Assembly: GCA_964484515.1 (NCBI GenBank)
Contig: CAZAGT010000114.1
Span: 1 to 13,671 of the forward strand
Source: CAZAGT01 sp964484515
Lineage (GTDB): Bacteria; Desulfobacterota; DSM-4660; Desulfatiglandales; HGW-15
Direction of reading: 5' to 3'
DNA: 13,671 nucleotides
The notes beneath the pieces were generated by a model, which was not told the DNA's origin, searched no databases, and saw only the letters and a program-made list of their open reading frames with translations. Each line of letters begins with the position of its first letter. Position 1 is the stretch's first letter. This document shows, piece by piece, positions 1-6,255 of the stretch. The position numbers and the translations under genes are program-made.

Positions 1-2
1 AC

Positions 3-404
3 CCGTATCTCATTCAACCATTATCGACACCCCGGCATTTGCCGGATGAACCCTATTTCTTCCGGCATGGCAAGAGGAAAGGCGTCCATATCAGCCAGAG
101 CGGCAGATTCGGCAAGGATTACCTCTACAAATGGTGGAAACTCGCTTGTAAGAATTTGGGAATCGAAGGTGTTGACCTCTATGGCGGGACGAGACACTCA
201 TCGGCACGGGCGCTCAGAGAGCATTTTAGCCCTGAGCAAATCAAGAAGGCCAGTATGCATTCAACGAATGCGGCCTTCGAACGATATTTCAAGCTTGAGC
301 TGGATGACGTGAAGGATATCTACCGGAAGACCAAGAGAACGGAGAAAGGAAAGGGGCAGGTTGTTGAATTGAGCTCCTTTTCAAAAAAGAAAGAGGATCA
401 ATAA
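3..404 (+). CDS. Tyrosine recombinase (phage-type integrase), C-terminal part, 5' end outside window
   Basis: The reading frame is open from the first bases of the window, so this is the 3' part of a longer gene. Visible is the catalytic C-terminal domain of a tyrosine recombinase: the DLYGGTRHSSARAL block carries the box II Arg-His pair, and MHSTNAAFERYF carries the late His and the Tyr nucleophile. Position three before the box II Arg is Gly, not the usual His; I believe related integrases share this. A basic tail (RKTKRTEKGKGQ) follows. The gene points at the 3' end of the tRNA-Leu gene about 70 bp away, the usual arrangement for an element integrated in a tRNA gene. Function (site-specific integration/excision) follows from the family. 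Whether the N-terminal arm- and core-binding domains are intact cannot be seen here. Confidence 0.85.
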   Translation, partial: PYLIQPLSTPRHLPDEPYFFRHGKRKGVHISQSGRFGKDYLYKWWKLACKNLGIEGVDLYGGTRHSSARALREHFSPEQIKKASMHSTNAAFERYFKLELDDVKDIYRKTKRTEKGKGQVVELSSFSKKKEDQ

Positions 405-405
405 A

Positions 406-426
406 TTGACCCCCGTTTGACCCCCG
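406..426 (+). repeat. Tandem 10-bp direct repeat after the integrase gene
   Basis: TTGACCCCCG occurs at 406-415 and again at 417-426, 11 bp apart, directly after the integrase stop codon and before the tRNA. Spacing of one helical turn suits adjacent binding of a protein such as the integrase (arm-type sites) or an excisionase, but that role is a guess. It could also be chance in a GC-rich stretch. Confidence 0.3.
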
Positions 427-474
427 CTTTCGGTCGCCTTGCGCTTTATAAGTATCTGAGATATATAATATAAA

Positions 475-562
475 TGGTGCCGAAGGCGGGACTTGAACCC
501 GCACGGGCGTTAACCCACTACCCCCTCAAGATAGCGTGTCTACCAGATTCCACCACTTCGGC
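475..562 (-). tRNA. tRNA-Leu(GAG), CCA encoded
   Basis: Read on the minus strand, this folds as a class II tRNA. The 7-bp acceptor stem is GCCGAAG/CTTCGGC. The anticodon stem is CTATC/GGTAG around the loop TTGAGGG, giving anticodon GAG (Leu, codon CUC). A long variable arm (GGG/CCC stem) follows, then a perfect T-arm GCGGG-TTCAAGT-CCCGC, discriminator A and an encoded CCA (475-477). It lies 16 bp downstream of the secG stop codon on the same strand, so it is probably cotranscribed with secG. E. coli has the same neighbour pair, secG followed by leuU, a tRNA-Leu(GAG). The 3' end of the gene faces the integrase gene and is the likely attachment site. Confidence 0.96.
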
Positions 563-578
563 ACGGGAGATTTGGTCG

Positions 579-899
579 TTATTCCTGGTTGCCGGCAGGG
601 GCGGGGGTTTGAGCCTCCTGCGCCGCCGGCGCTTGCGGCTGAGAGACGCCCTCCATAATCGATGAGCTGCTGCCTCTCCCAAACAGGAGGGCCAGGGTCA
701 GGGAGGTCAGCATAAAGACGATCGCCGCCGCAGCCGTGATTTTGTGCATAAAAGACGTCGCCCCTGCGCTACCAAAGATCGCCTGGCTGGATCCGCCGAA
801 GGCCGCACCCATATCCGAGCCTTTTCCGCGCTGCAGGAGCACGATCAGGATCAAGGCGATACAGACGGTCACATGAAGGAGAATGACGATAAGCCGCAT
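579..899 (-). CDS. secG: Protein translocase subunit SecG
   Basis: A small inner-membrane protein of 106 residues that assists SecYE and SecA in protein export. It has the family's two transmembrane segments: residues 1-22 (MRLIVILLHVTVCIALILIV) and about 50-72. The conserved cytoplasmic loop LLQRGKGSDMGAAFGGSS lies between them. The C-terminal tail is rich in Pro, Ala and Gln, as is common and variable in SecG. I chose the ATG at 899 because an AAAGG ribosome-binding site sits about 9 nt upstream; an in-frame ATG at 932 would add 11 non-conserved residues and has no such site. tRNA-Leu follows after 16 bp. The next gene upstream is gap, about 250 bp away, and a promoter candidate lies in that gap. 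Confidence 0.95.
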   Translation of the reverse strand: MRLIVILLHVTVCIALILIVLLQRGKGSDMGAAFGGSSQAIFGSAGATSFMHKITAAAAIVFMLTSLTLALLFGRGSSSSIMEGVSQPQAPAAQEAQTPAPAGNQE

Positions 900-1021
900 G
901 ATATAAAACCTTTCATACCCTAACTGAGCCAAGTATCTGAATTAGTAGAAGTCATAAGCCAGGAGCCGACTAATAAGCAGGGGCTCAGGGAGAGCACCAC
1001 GCCGACAGCTCACTGATTTTG

Positions 1022-1037
1022 CCTAGACTCAACTAGG
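1022..1037. other. Small hairpin in the gap-secG intergenic region
   Basis: CCTAG (1022-1026) and CTAGG (1033-1037) are perfect inverted repeats around a 6-nt loop. A T-rich run follows on the plus side only after several bases, so it is not a typical intrinsic terminator. It may fold in the secG leader or may be incidental. Confidence 0.25.
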
Positions 1038-1098
1038 GTTATACAGTTTTTAATTTAGACGCAACAACCGTCAAGTTCGTCACTGTGCGTAATACTTA

Positions 1099-1126
1099 AT
1101 ACTAGCAAAAACGGCAAGGTTTTCAA
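1099..1126 (-). promoter_or_regulatory. Candidate sigma-70 promoter for secG-tRNA-Leu
   Basis: On the minus strand TTGAAA (1121-1126) and TAGTAT (1099-1104) are separated by 16 bp, in a stretch more AT-rich than its surroundings. The -35 matches 5 of 6 consensus bases and the -10 matches 4 of 6. It would give a leader of roughly 190 nt before secG. That leader contains a CCTAG/CTAGG hairpin (1022-1037) and a GAGCC/GGCTC pair (about 962-989). Confidence 0.4.
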
Positions 1127-1152
1127 GCGAAATCCTATCCCAGGCCCCTTCC

Positions 1153-2151
1153 TCAGCGGCTGGCCATATGCATGGCCAGGTCGATCATCCGGCAGGAGTA
1201 ACCGAACTCGTTATCGTACCAGGCGAGGACCTTAATCATATCGCCGATGGCCATGGTGGAGAGGGCATCGACGGTCGAAGAGACGGTCGATCCATTGAAG
1301 TCGATCGAAACGAGCGGAGCATCGCAAAAAGCGAGGATGCCCTTGAGGTGACCTTCGGCGGCCTCCTTGAGTGCCGTGTTGACTTCGTTTGGGGTTGCCG
1401 ATTTGCCGAGCTGGACGACCAGGTCCACGACCGAGACGTTCGGTGTCGGCACTCTGATCGCCATCCCATTCAGCTTGCCTTCGAGCTGAGGCAGGACGAG
1501 GGAGACGGCCCTGGCGGCACCGGTGGTGGTCGGCACCATGCTAAGCCCGGCCGCCCTGGCTCTCCTAAGATCCTTGTGGGGGAAATCGAGTAATCGTTGA
1601 TCACCCGTATAGGCGTGGATGGTGGTCATCAAGCCCCGCTCAATGCCGAAATGATCCAGCAAGACTTTGCAGACTGGGGCGAGACAGTTGGTTGTACAGG
1701 AGGCATTTGAGACGACGTGATGTCGTTGCGGGTTGTATTCCGTATGGTTGACCCCCATGACGATCGTGATGTCCGGGCCTTTCGCAGGGGCCGAAATGAT
1801 GACCTTACGGGCACCGGCCTCTAAGTGGGCCGCGGCCGCTTGTCGATCCCTGAACAATCCCGTACACTCAAATATGACTTCCGCGTCCAATTCCGCCCAG
1901 GGAAGCTTGGCAGGCTCCTTTTCACTGTAAACCGGGATCTCGTTTCCGTCGATCCGTATGGAGCGCTCCGTACCCGCGACGTCGGCGTCCAGGACACCCT
2001 GCGTCGAGTCGTACTTTAACAGGTGGGCCAGCGTGGAAGGTGTTGTTAGGTCATTGATGGCCACAAACTCGATATCCTGATTGGCCAGTCCGGCCCTTAG
2101 GACCATTCTCCCGATGCGTCCAAAACCATTGATTGCTGCTTTAATTGCCAA
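1153..2151 (-). CDS. gap: Glyceraldehyde-3-phosphate dehydrogenase, type I
   Basis: Glycolytic/gluconeogenic enzyme that interconverts glyceraldehyde 3-phosphate and 1,3-bisphosphoglycerate in the cytosol. The 332 residues match the usual length. The N-terminal Rossmann motif is INGFGRIGR (residues 7-15), and Asp34 in INDL suggests NAD preference. The catalytic block SNASCTTNC contains Cys152, and His179 in TTIHAYTGDQ is its partner. Pro191 in LDFPHKDLRRA also fits an NAD-linked enzyme. The ATG at 2151 is preceded by a strong ribosome-binding site (GAAGGAGG, about 6 nt upstream). In many bacteria gap is followed by pgk and tpiA before secG; here secG comes next after about 250 bp. A perfect TATAAT lies just upstream of the ribosome-binding site, at the edge of a repeat element. 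Confidence 0.97.
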   Translation of the reverse strand: MAIKAAINGFGRIGRMVLRAGLANQDIEFVAINDLTTPSTLAHLLKYDSTQGVLDADVAGTERSIRIDGNEIPVYSEKEPAKLPWAELDAEVIFECTGLFRDRQAAAAHLEAGARKVIISAPAKGPDITIVMGVNHTEYNPQRHHVVSNASCTTNCLAPVCKVLLDHFGIERGLMTTIHAYTGDQRLLDFPHKDLRRARAAGLSMVPTTTGAARAVSLVLPQLEGKLNGMAIRVPTPNVSVVDLVVQLGKSATPNEVNTALKEAAEGHLKGILAFCDAPLVSIDFNGSTVSSTVDALSTMAIGDMIKVLAWYDNEFGYSCRMIDLAMHMASR

Positions 2152-2177
2152 TTCTAGCCTCCTTCGTCGTAACGAGT

Positions 2178-2183
2178 ATTATA
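2178..2183 (-). promoter_or_regulatory. Perfect -10 box (TATAAT) upstream of gap
   Basis: On the minus strand TATAAT occurs 26 nt before the gap start codon, placing a transcription start about 20 nt upstream of the ATG and just ahead of the GAAGGAGG site. No convincing -35 is seen 16-18 bp further upstream, where the sequence belongs to the terminal repeat of the small element at 2184-2345. It may be an activator-dependent or extended promoter. Confidence 0.45.
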
Positions 2184-2345
2184 GAGGCTGTCGGAAGACG
2201 CCCATCTGTCCCGATTGCATCGGGATGACTCTCATCCCTCGTCACTGCGACATACTTCTATGTACGCCTCATTCCTCGGGATTTCGAAAGCCTTGCATCT
2301 GGACATTTTCCATCAGCCCCTCAGAAACGGGTTTTTGACAGTCTC
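2184..2345. repeat. MITE-like element with terminal inverted repeats, between gap and rimI
   Basis: The ends GAGGCTGTC (2184-2192) and GACAGTCTC (2337-2345) are inverted repeats with one mismatch, and both are flanked by TA-rich sequence. Inside are a perfect hairpin TCCCGAT-TGC-ATCGGGA (2209-2225) and a second one ACATA-CTTC-TATGT (2250-2263). No reading frame longer than about 80 codons is present and none looks like a transposase. The short length, inverted ends and internal hairpins suggest a miniature element mobilised in trans, perhaps by an IS630/Tc1-like transposase given the TA flanks. The family cannot be confirmed from one locus. Confidence 0.55.
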
Positions 2346-2404
2346 ATAAGACTAAAAGAGCCCACGCAAGGATATAACGTCACATTTCAGCATCTCGTCT
2401 TCAG

Positions 2405-2420
2405 GACCTTTGACCAGGTC
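2405..2420. other. Small perfect inverted repeat
   Basis: GACCT (2405-2409) and AGGTC (2416-2420) flank a 6-nt loop in the otherwise featureless 2346-2482 stretch between the two repeat elements. It has no T-run, so I do not call it a terminator. Confidence 0.2.
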
Positions 2421-2482
2421 TCTAATTGGAAAATGCTCGAAATATACCCCTATCTCTGCGAACTCATTATGGCATTAACTAA

Positions 2483-2772
2483 ACCCTACTGTTGCATAAA
2501 CAACACGTCGAAAAGTGTTGAAAGACAAGAATAACGAAGCTCTACGCTATTTTTCGCATTCACTCTGGATATCACCGGCTGTGACATCTAGCGAAACTCA
2601 GAAGACGCCGTGTTGTTTACCCTTTGGGCTTCGCTTTCAGCTACGCCCTAACGAGTCGGGAAAGCCGATGATACCGCATCTTCTGCGTTGCCAAGGGTTT
2701 GCAGTAGACTTCTACGGCTGCACCCTCGGCGCCTTGAATCTGCGGCATCCTCGACTTTTGCAACGTTAGGGT
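2483..2772. repeat. Composite inverted-repeat element overlapping the 3' end of rimI
   Basis: The outer ends are imperfect inverted repeats: ACCCTACTGTTGCA (from 2483) against the reverse complement of the sequence ending at 2772 (ACCCTAACGTTGCA). Nested inside is a perfect 11-bp pair, TAAACAACACG (2497-2507) and CGTGTTGTTTA (2609-2619), 123 bp end to end. The right half has a hairpin GTAGA-CT-TCTAC (2704-2715), followed by CCTCGG and GCCTTGAATCTG. The element at 2184-2345 has the same order: a central hairpin with ACTTCTA, then CCTCGG, then GCCTTGCATCTG. The two are probably related. No transposase is encoded. The right 129 bp are read as the end of rimI. Confidence 0.55.
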
Positions 2773-3270
2773 AGATATACGGGCCTGGTCAGTTCCGCCG
2801 GGGACATGGCCTGCCTGCGGCGATAGCCCGCATGCCATGACGATGGCGTCCTCATTGGAATCCCGGTAGTAACGGGGGCGCCGGGCGACCTCCCCGAAAC
2901 CCATCTTGCAATAAAGCTTCCTCGCGATTCGATTAGAGGGTCGAACCTCCAGCCATATCTTATTGATGCCCTCTGCGATCCCCTGTCGAAACATCCACTC
3001 CATGAGGTGCTTCCCTAGGCCGTTGCGACGGGCTTCGGGGTGCACAGCGATGTTCAGCAGCTCGTAAGCACGGTCACAAAGCCAAAAGCAGATATATCCG
3101 CGAAGGGTATCATGCCCAGTCACGCCCCAGAACCGTGAAAAGGGATTCGTTGTTTCAGCTTCAAACGCGCTGAGACCCCAGGGGGAGGGGGAAGAGAGGG
3201 TTTCGATTTCGAGGATGCGATCCTGGTGAGTCCGCAGGTCTTGACTCGTCATCCTAAAAAGGGCGGTCAT
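2641..3270 (-). CDS. rimI: RimI-like N-acetyltransferase with a repeat-encoded C-terminal extension
   Basis: A GNAT-fold acetyltransferase resembling RimI, which acetylates the N-terminal Ala of ribosomal protein S18. The acetyl-CoA loop RRNGLGKHL is at residues 81-89, the conserved EVRPSNRIARKLYCKMGF at 108-125, and the domain ends near RYYRDSNEDAIVMACG (134-148). RimI proteins are usually about 150 residues; this one has 209. Residues 167-209 are encoded by the inverted-repeat element at 2483-2772, which supplies the stop codon, so the tail is probably an insertion product and not part of the enzyme. The start codon overlaps the stop of the upstream PTS gene (ATGA, 3267-3270), suggesting translational coupling. 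A second in-frame ATG at 3252 is possible. Another GNAT specificity cannot be excluded. Confidence 0.85.
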   Translation of the reverse strand: MTALFRMTSQDLRTHQDRILEIETLSSPSPWGLSAFEAETTNPFSRFWGVTGHDTLRGYICFWLCDRAYELLNIAVHPEARRNGLGKHLMEWMFRQGIAEGINKIWLEVRPSNRIARKLYCKMGFGEVARRPRYYRDSNEDAIVMACGLSPQAGHVPGGTDQARISTLTLQKSRMPQIQGAEGAAVEVYCKPLATQKMRYHRLSRLVRA

Positions 3271-3668
3271 CCTGATTCCAACAACTTGCCGGCCAGCGAG
3301 ATACCCATTTTCGCCGCCTTTTGGGCCTTTTCGGCCAGCTCGCTCAGTTTATGCTGGGTCCGATTTTGGACGATGGAAATCACCATCGGAAGGTTGACTC
3401 CGGTCAGGACCTCCACCATCTCCTCTTGCAGAAAGGAGAGACTGAGGTTGGAGGGCGTCCCGCCAAACATGTCGGTCAAAATGAGGACCCCTTGCCCGCG
3501 ATCAAGGACCTTGACCTTATCCGCAATAACCTTGCGAAGTTTTTCACTATCAGAGGAGTGATTAATCGATACGGCGTCGGCGGCATCGATGCCTCCGACG
3601 ATAAATTCTGCCGCATTCAGGAACTCCCTGCCCAGATCACGGTGAGTGACTATCAGCAAACCTATCAT
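3267..3668 (-). CDS. PTS system, mannose-family IIA component
   Basis: A 133-residue stand-alone IIA domain of the mannose/fructose/sorbose PTS family. The start MIGLLIVTHRDLG places the phosphorylatable His at residue 9, and TDMFGGTPSNLS is the family's second signature (about residues 65-76). In Desulfobacterota and related bacteria this protein sits in the rpoN-hpf-ptsN cluster, often with IIB, IIC, HPr and enzyme I genes further on and with hprK and rapZ before it. None of these is present here: ptsN is 42 bp upstream and rimI overlaps downstream. It may therefore have a regulatory phosphorelay role and not a transport role. That is inference; the IIA identity itself is clear. Confidence 0.9.
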   Translation of the reverse strand: MIGLLIVTHRDLGREFLNAAEFIVGGIDAADAVSINHSSDSEKLRKVIADKVKVLDRGQGVLILTDMFGGTPSNLSLSFLQEEMVEVLTGVNLPMVISIVQNRTQHKLSELAEKAQKAAKMGISLAGKLLESG

Positions 3669-3710
3669 TGCAGAATCCTAACAGTACGCCGTCCCGACAC
3701 GATCGGTCGA

Positions 3711-4172
3711 TTAAAACTCCTCGTCGTTTTGAATGATCGTCTGATAGAGTTCCTTCTTTGTCGGGACCTCCATGAGCGCCTTTCGAAAGGAGCTGCTTTT
3801 GAGGATCTTGGCAATCCGGGCCAGGGCCTTTAGGTGGATACTGGTGGAGTTTTCCGGCGCCACGAGCAGAAAGAACAAAAAGGCAGGTTGCCCATCCATG
3901 GATTCAAAATCAAGCCCTTTGCGACTCCTGCCGAAGGAAATCATAGGTTGACTCAGCCCGTTGAACTTCCCGTGGGGAATGGCCACACCATCACCGATAC
4001 CCGTACTGCCGAGCCGCTCTCTGTCCAGCAGCACCTTGACCAACGCGCTTTTGTCGAGGTCGGGTTCTTGGTCGACGATGGTTTGGGCCAACTCTTCCAG
4101 GACGGCCTTTTTGTCTCTGGCCTTAAGGTCAGAGATTACACTGCTTTCTTCCAATATCTCTGAAAGTCGCAT
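3711..4172 (-). CDS. ptsN: PTS IIA-like nitrogen regulatory protein PtsN (EIIA-Ntr)
   Basis: A cytosolic phosphocarrier of the nitrogen PTS, which regulates potassium and nitrogen-linked functions by its phosphorylation state. The 153 residues match the family. It begins MRLSEILEESSVISDLKARD, has the RERLGSTGIGDGVAIPHGK block with the phosphorylated His at residue 67, and continues with the FFLLVAPENSTSIHLKALARI segment typical of the PTS EIIA type-2 domain. I chose the ATG at 4172, which begins with the conserved N-terminus; an upstream in-frame start at 4220 would add 16 unconserved residues and overlap hpf. It lies 31 bp after hpf. The gene order rpoN-hpf-ptsN is widely conserved in proteobacteria and relatives. 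Confidence 0.95.
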   Translation of the reverse strand: MRLSEILEESSVISDLKARDKKAVLEELAQTIVDQEPDLDKSALVKVLLDRERLGSTGIGDGVAIPHGKFNGLSQPMISFGRSRKGLDFESMDGQPAFLFFLLVAPENSTSIHLKALARIAKILKSSSFRKALMEVPTKKELYQTIIQNDEEF

Positions 4173-4203
4173 GTCCAACGATCCCCGGAGTCGTGTTACA
4201 GGC

Positions 4204-4728
4204 TCAGCTCGAGGGCTCAATCAGTCCCAGGTTCCCGTCTCTCCGTTTGTAGATGACATTGATTTCTCTGGAACGCGAGTTCCTGAAGACCAAGAAGTCC
4301 TGCTGAGACATATTCAATTGCATGGCCGCCTCCTCCGGGTCCATCGGCTTGGCAACCAGCTTTTCGATTTCTATAATCGGTTCCTCAGGGCTGAGCGCTG
4401 CAGCTTCCTCTGCCTCCATTTCGCCTTTGCGGTTTTCCGACCTTCGATCCCTGATTTTCGAGCGGTACCGCTTGACCTGTTTTTCGATCTTGTCCATGAC
4501 CTGGTCAATCGCGGAATACATATCCTCCGTCTCTTCCACGCCCTTGATGGTCGTACCGTCGAGGCTCAGGGTGACGTCGGCAAGGTGTCTGAATTTCTCG
4601 ACCGTGAGCACGATGTGGGCTTCAGAGGGAGAATCAAGGTACTTCTGGATCTTGGAGATCTTCTCTTCGGCATAGGTCCGTAAGCTATCGGCAGGCTCCA
4701 TATGCCGAAACGTGACCGCAATGTCCAT
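4204..4728 (-). CDS. hpf: Ribosome hibernation promoting factor, long form
   Basis: A 174-residue protein that binds the 30S subunit and drives ribosomes into an inactive dimer in stationary phase. The N-terminal HPF/YfiA domain (residues 1-100) begins MDIAVTFRHMEPADSLRTYA and includes the basic segment KQVKRYRSKIRDRRS. An acidic linker follows (about 104-125). The C-terminal domain (KPMDPEEAAMQLNMSQQDF, then INVIYKRRDGNLGLIEP) is the dimerisation module of long HPF, so this organism probably forms 100S ribosomes without a separate RMF. The ATG at 4728 has a near-perfect ribosome-binding site (GAGGAGGT). A TTGACT-17 bp-TAGGGA promoter candidate lies in the 69-bp gap after rpoN. Confidence 0.95.
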   Translation of the reverse strand: MDIAVTFRHMEPADSLRTYAEEKISKIQKYLDSPSEAHIVLTVEKFRHLADVTLSLDGTTIKGVEETEDMYSAIDQVMDKIEKQVKRYRSKIRDRRSENRKGEMEAEEAAALSPEEPIIEIEKLVAKPMDPEEAAMQLNMSQQDFLVFRNSRSREINVIYKRRDGNLGLIEPSS

Positions 4729-4756
4729 ATTCGATACCTCCTCAAAGAAAAAAAGG

Positions 4757-4785
4757 TCCCTAACAAAAAAATAAACATAAGTCAA
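4757..4785 (-). promoter_or_regulatory. Candidate promoter between rpoN and hpf
   Basis: On the minus strand TTGACT (4780-4785, 5 of 6 consensus bases) and TAGGGA (4757-4762, weak -10) are 17 bp apart in a T-rich segment. It could give hpf separate expression from rpoN, which would fit stationary-phase control. The -10 match is poor. Confidence 0.3.
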
Positions 4786-4797
4786 ACTTGAAAAAGA

Positions 4798-6228
4798 TCA
4801 GTAGGGCCTCTTTCTTTTTCTTGAAGGCAGAATTCCTAAAGTTTCACGGTATTTTGCGACCGTTCGGCGTGCGACGTTGATCTTCATCGTTTTGAGGATA
4901 TCGGCGACATCCTGGTCGCTGTAAGGCTTGGTCTTCTTTTCCGATTTGATGATGTTCCGGATATGCTCCTTGACGCTCTCAGAGGCGACCGACTCGCCAT
5001 CAGCGCCGCTGATGGCACTGTTGAAGAAGAACTTCAACTCAAAGACGCCTTGGGGTGTGTGGACGTACTTATTCGTCGTTACCCGGCTGATGGTGGACTC
5101 GTGCATTTGAATGTCCTCGGCGACGTCGCGCAGCACGAGGGGCTTGAGATGGGTGATTCCTTGATCGAGGAAATCCCTTTGAAAACGGACGATACTCTCC
5201 GTCACGCGATAGATCGTGCGCTGGCGCTGGTGGATACTCTTAATCAACCAGGCGGCCGACTTGAGCTTGTCGTGAATATAGGCCTTGGCGCCGTCTTCGA
5301 CTTCATTCTTGTTGGATAAGATCTGGCGGTAGTAGTGATTGATTCGCAGTTTCGGTAAGCCGTCTTCATTCAGGAAGATGGCGTAGCCATCGGCCACCTT
5401 AAAGACATAAATGTCGGGGCTGATGTAAATCGTCCTCTCATTATTGAATTGGCGGCCCGGTTTCGGCTCCAGGCTCGTAATGACGGAAATGGCGGAGAGG
5501 ATTTCCTGGAGCGGGAGCGACAGGCCGCGGGCAATCTGATCGTACTTCCTGTTTTCGAGCTTGTCCATGTGGTCCAGGAGGATTCTCTCAACAACCGTGC
5601 CCTCCAGGTTTTGGAACTTCGCCTGGATCAACAGACACTCTCGCGTGTCTCTGGCTGCGACACCGACCGGATCAAACTTCTGGATCGCATGGAGGACCTC
5701 CGTGACCTCCTCTTCCGTGTGGGCAGTGGCCAGGGCGATCTCCTCGGCGGACGTCTGGAGATATCCGTCTTCGTCCAGGTTGCCGATGATATGGACGCCG
5801 ATTTCCTTCTGGGCGTCCGTGAGATCACTCATGCTGAGTTGCCACGAGAGATGAGAGGTCAGGTTCGTTTCGCTGGCCGTGAAGTTCTCGAAGGAAGGGG
5901 TTTCACGGTCTTCGTAAGGAGATTCCGCCCAACCGGTGTTATACTCGGAAAGATAGTTCTCCCAATCCACGTCCTCTCTGATGCTCTCCTTGACGGTCAC
6001 CTCCTCGCCAGTGGTGTCAGTCGGCTTGGCCTCTTCGGATTCCCTCCGTTCCTCGTCGGAGTCCTCTCCCGGCTGTTCCTCCAGCATCGGGTTGGTCTCC
6101 ATTTCGTTGTAGATCGTCTCAAGGAGCTCAAGGCGGGATAGCTGCAAAAGCTTGATGGCTTGTTGCAGCTGGGGTGTCATGATCAGCTGCTGATTCAGGC
6201 TCAAGGATTGTTTCAGTTGAAGTGCCAT
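4798..6228 (-). CDS. rpoN: RNA polymerase sigma-54 factor
   Basis: The alternative sigma factor that recognises -24/-12 promoters and needs AAA+ activators. At 476 residues it has the usual length. The Gln/Leu-rich region I (MALQLKQSLSLNQQLIMTPQ onward) is followed by an acidic region II (about 50-110). The core-binding domain, DNA-binding segment and C-terminal RpoN box ARRTVAKYRE (residues 453-462) complete the protein. The helix-turn-helix region includes RDVAEDIQMHESTISRVTTNKY. The ATG at 6228 has an AAAGGGA ribosome-binding site, and lptB ends 27 bp upstream. The lptB-rpoN-hpf order is conserved widely among proteobacteria. I saw no convincing -24/-12 promoter in this window. Confidence 0.97.
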   Translation of the reverse strand: MALQLKQSLSLNQQLIMTPQLQQAIKLLQLSRLELLETIYNEMETNPMLEEQPGEDSDEERRESEEAKPTDTTGEEVTVKESIREDVDWENYLSEYNTGWAESPYEDRETPSFENFTASETNLTSHLSWQLSMSDLTDAQKEIGVHIIGNLDEDGYLQTSAEEIALATAHTEEEVTEVLHAIQKFDPVGVAARDTRECLLIQAKFQNLEGTVVERILLDHMDKLENRKYDQIARGLSLPLQEILSAISVITSLEPKPGRQFNNERTIYISPDIYVFKVADGYAIFLNEDGLPKLRINHYYRQILSNKNEVEDGAKAYIHDKLKSAAWLIKSIHQRQRTIYRVTESIVRFQRDFLDQGITHLKPLVLRDVAEDIQMHESTISRVTTNKYVHTPQGVFELKFFFNSAISGADGESVASESVKEHIRNIIKSEKKTKPYSDQDVADILKTMKINVARRTVAKYRETLGILPSRKRKRPY

Positions 6229-6255
6229 ATTCCCTTTTTATTCGTCGAGAGGTTT

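Noticed and set aside
1168..1593. Long plus-strand open frame opposite gap
   Set aside because: It is antisense to the strongly conserved GAPDH gene, has no ribosome-binding site, and its translation resembles nothing known; it reflects the codon bias of gap.
2081..2338. Plus-strand frames of about 85 codons across the gap-rimI repeat region
   Set aside because: They cross the gap start and the inverted-repeat elements, with no ribosome-binding site and no similarity to a transposase.
3961..4683. 240-codon plus-strand open frame spanning the ptsN-hpf region
   Set aside because: It overlaps two well-supported minus-strand genes and has no domain or start signal.
5449..6141. 230-codon plus-strand open frame opposite rpoN
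   Set aside because: It is a shadow of the rpoN reading frame; the opposite strand encodes a complete, motif-bearing sigma-54.
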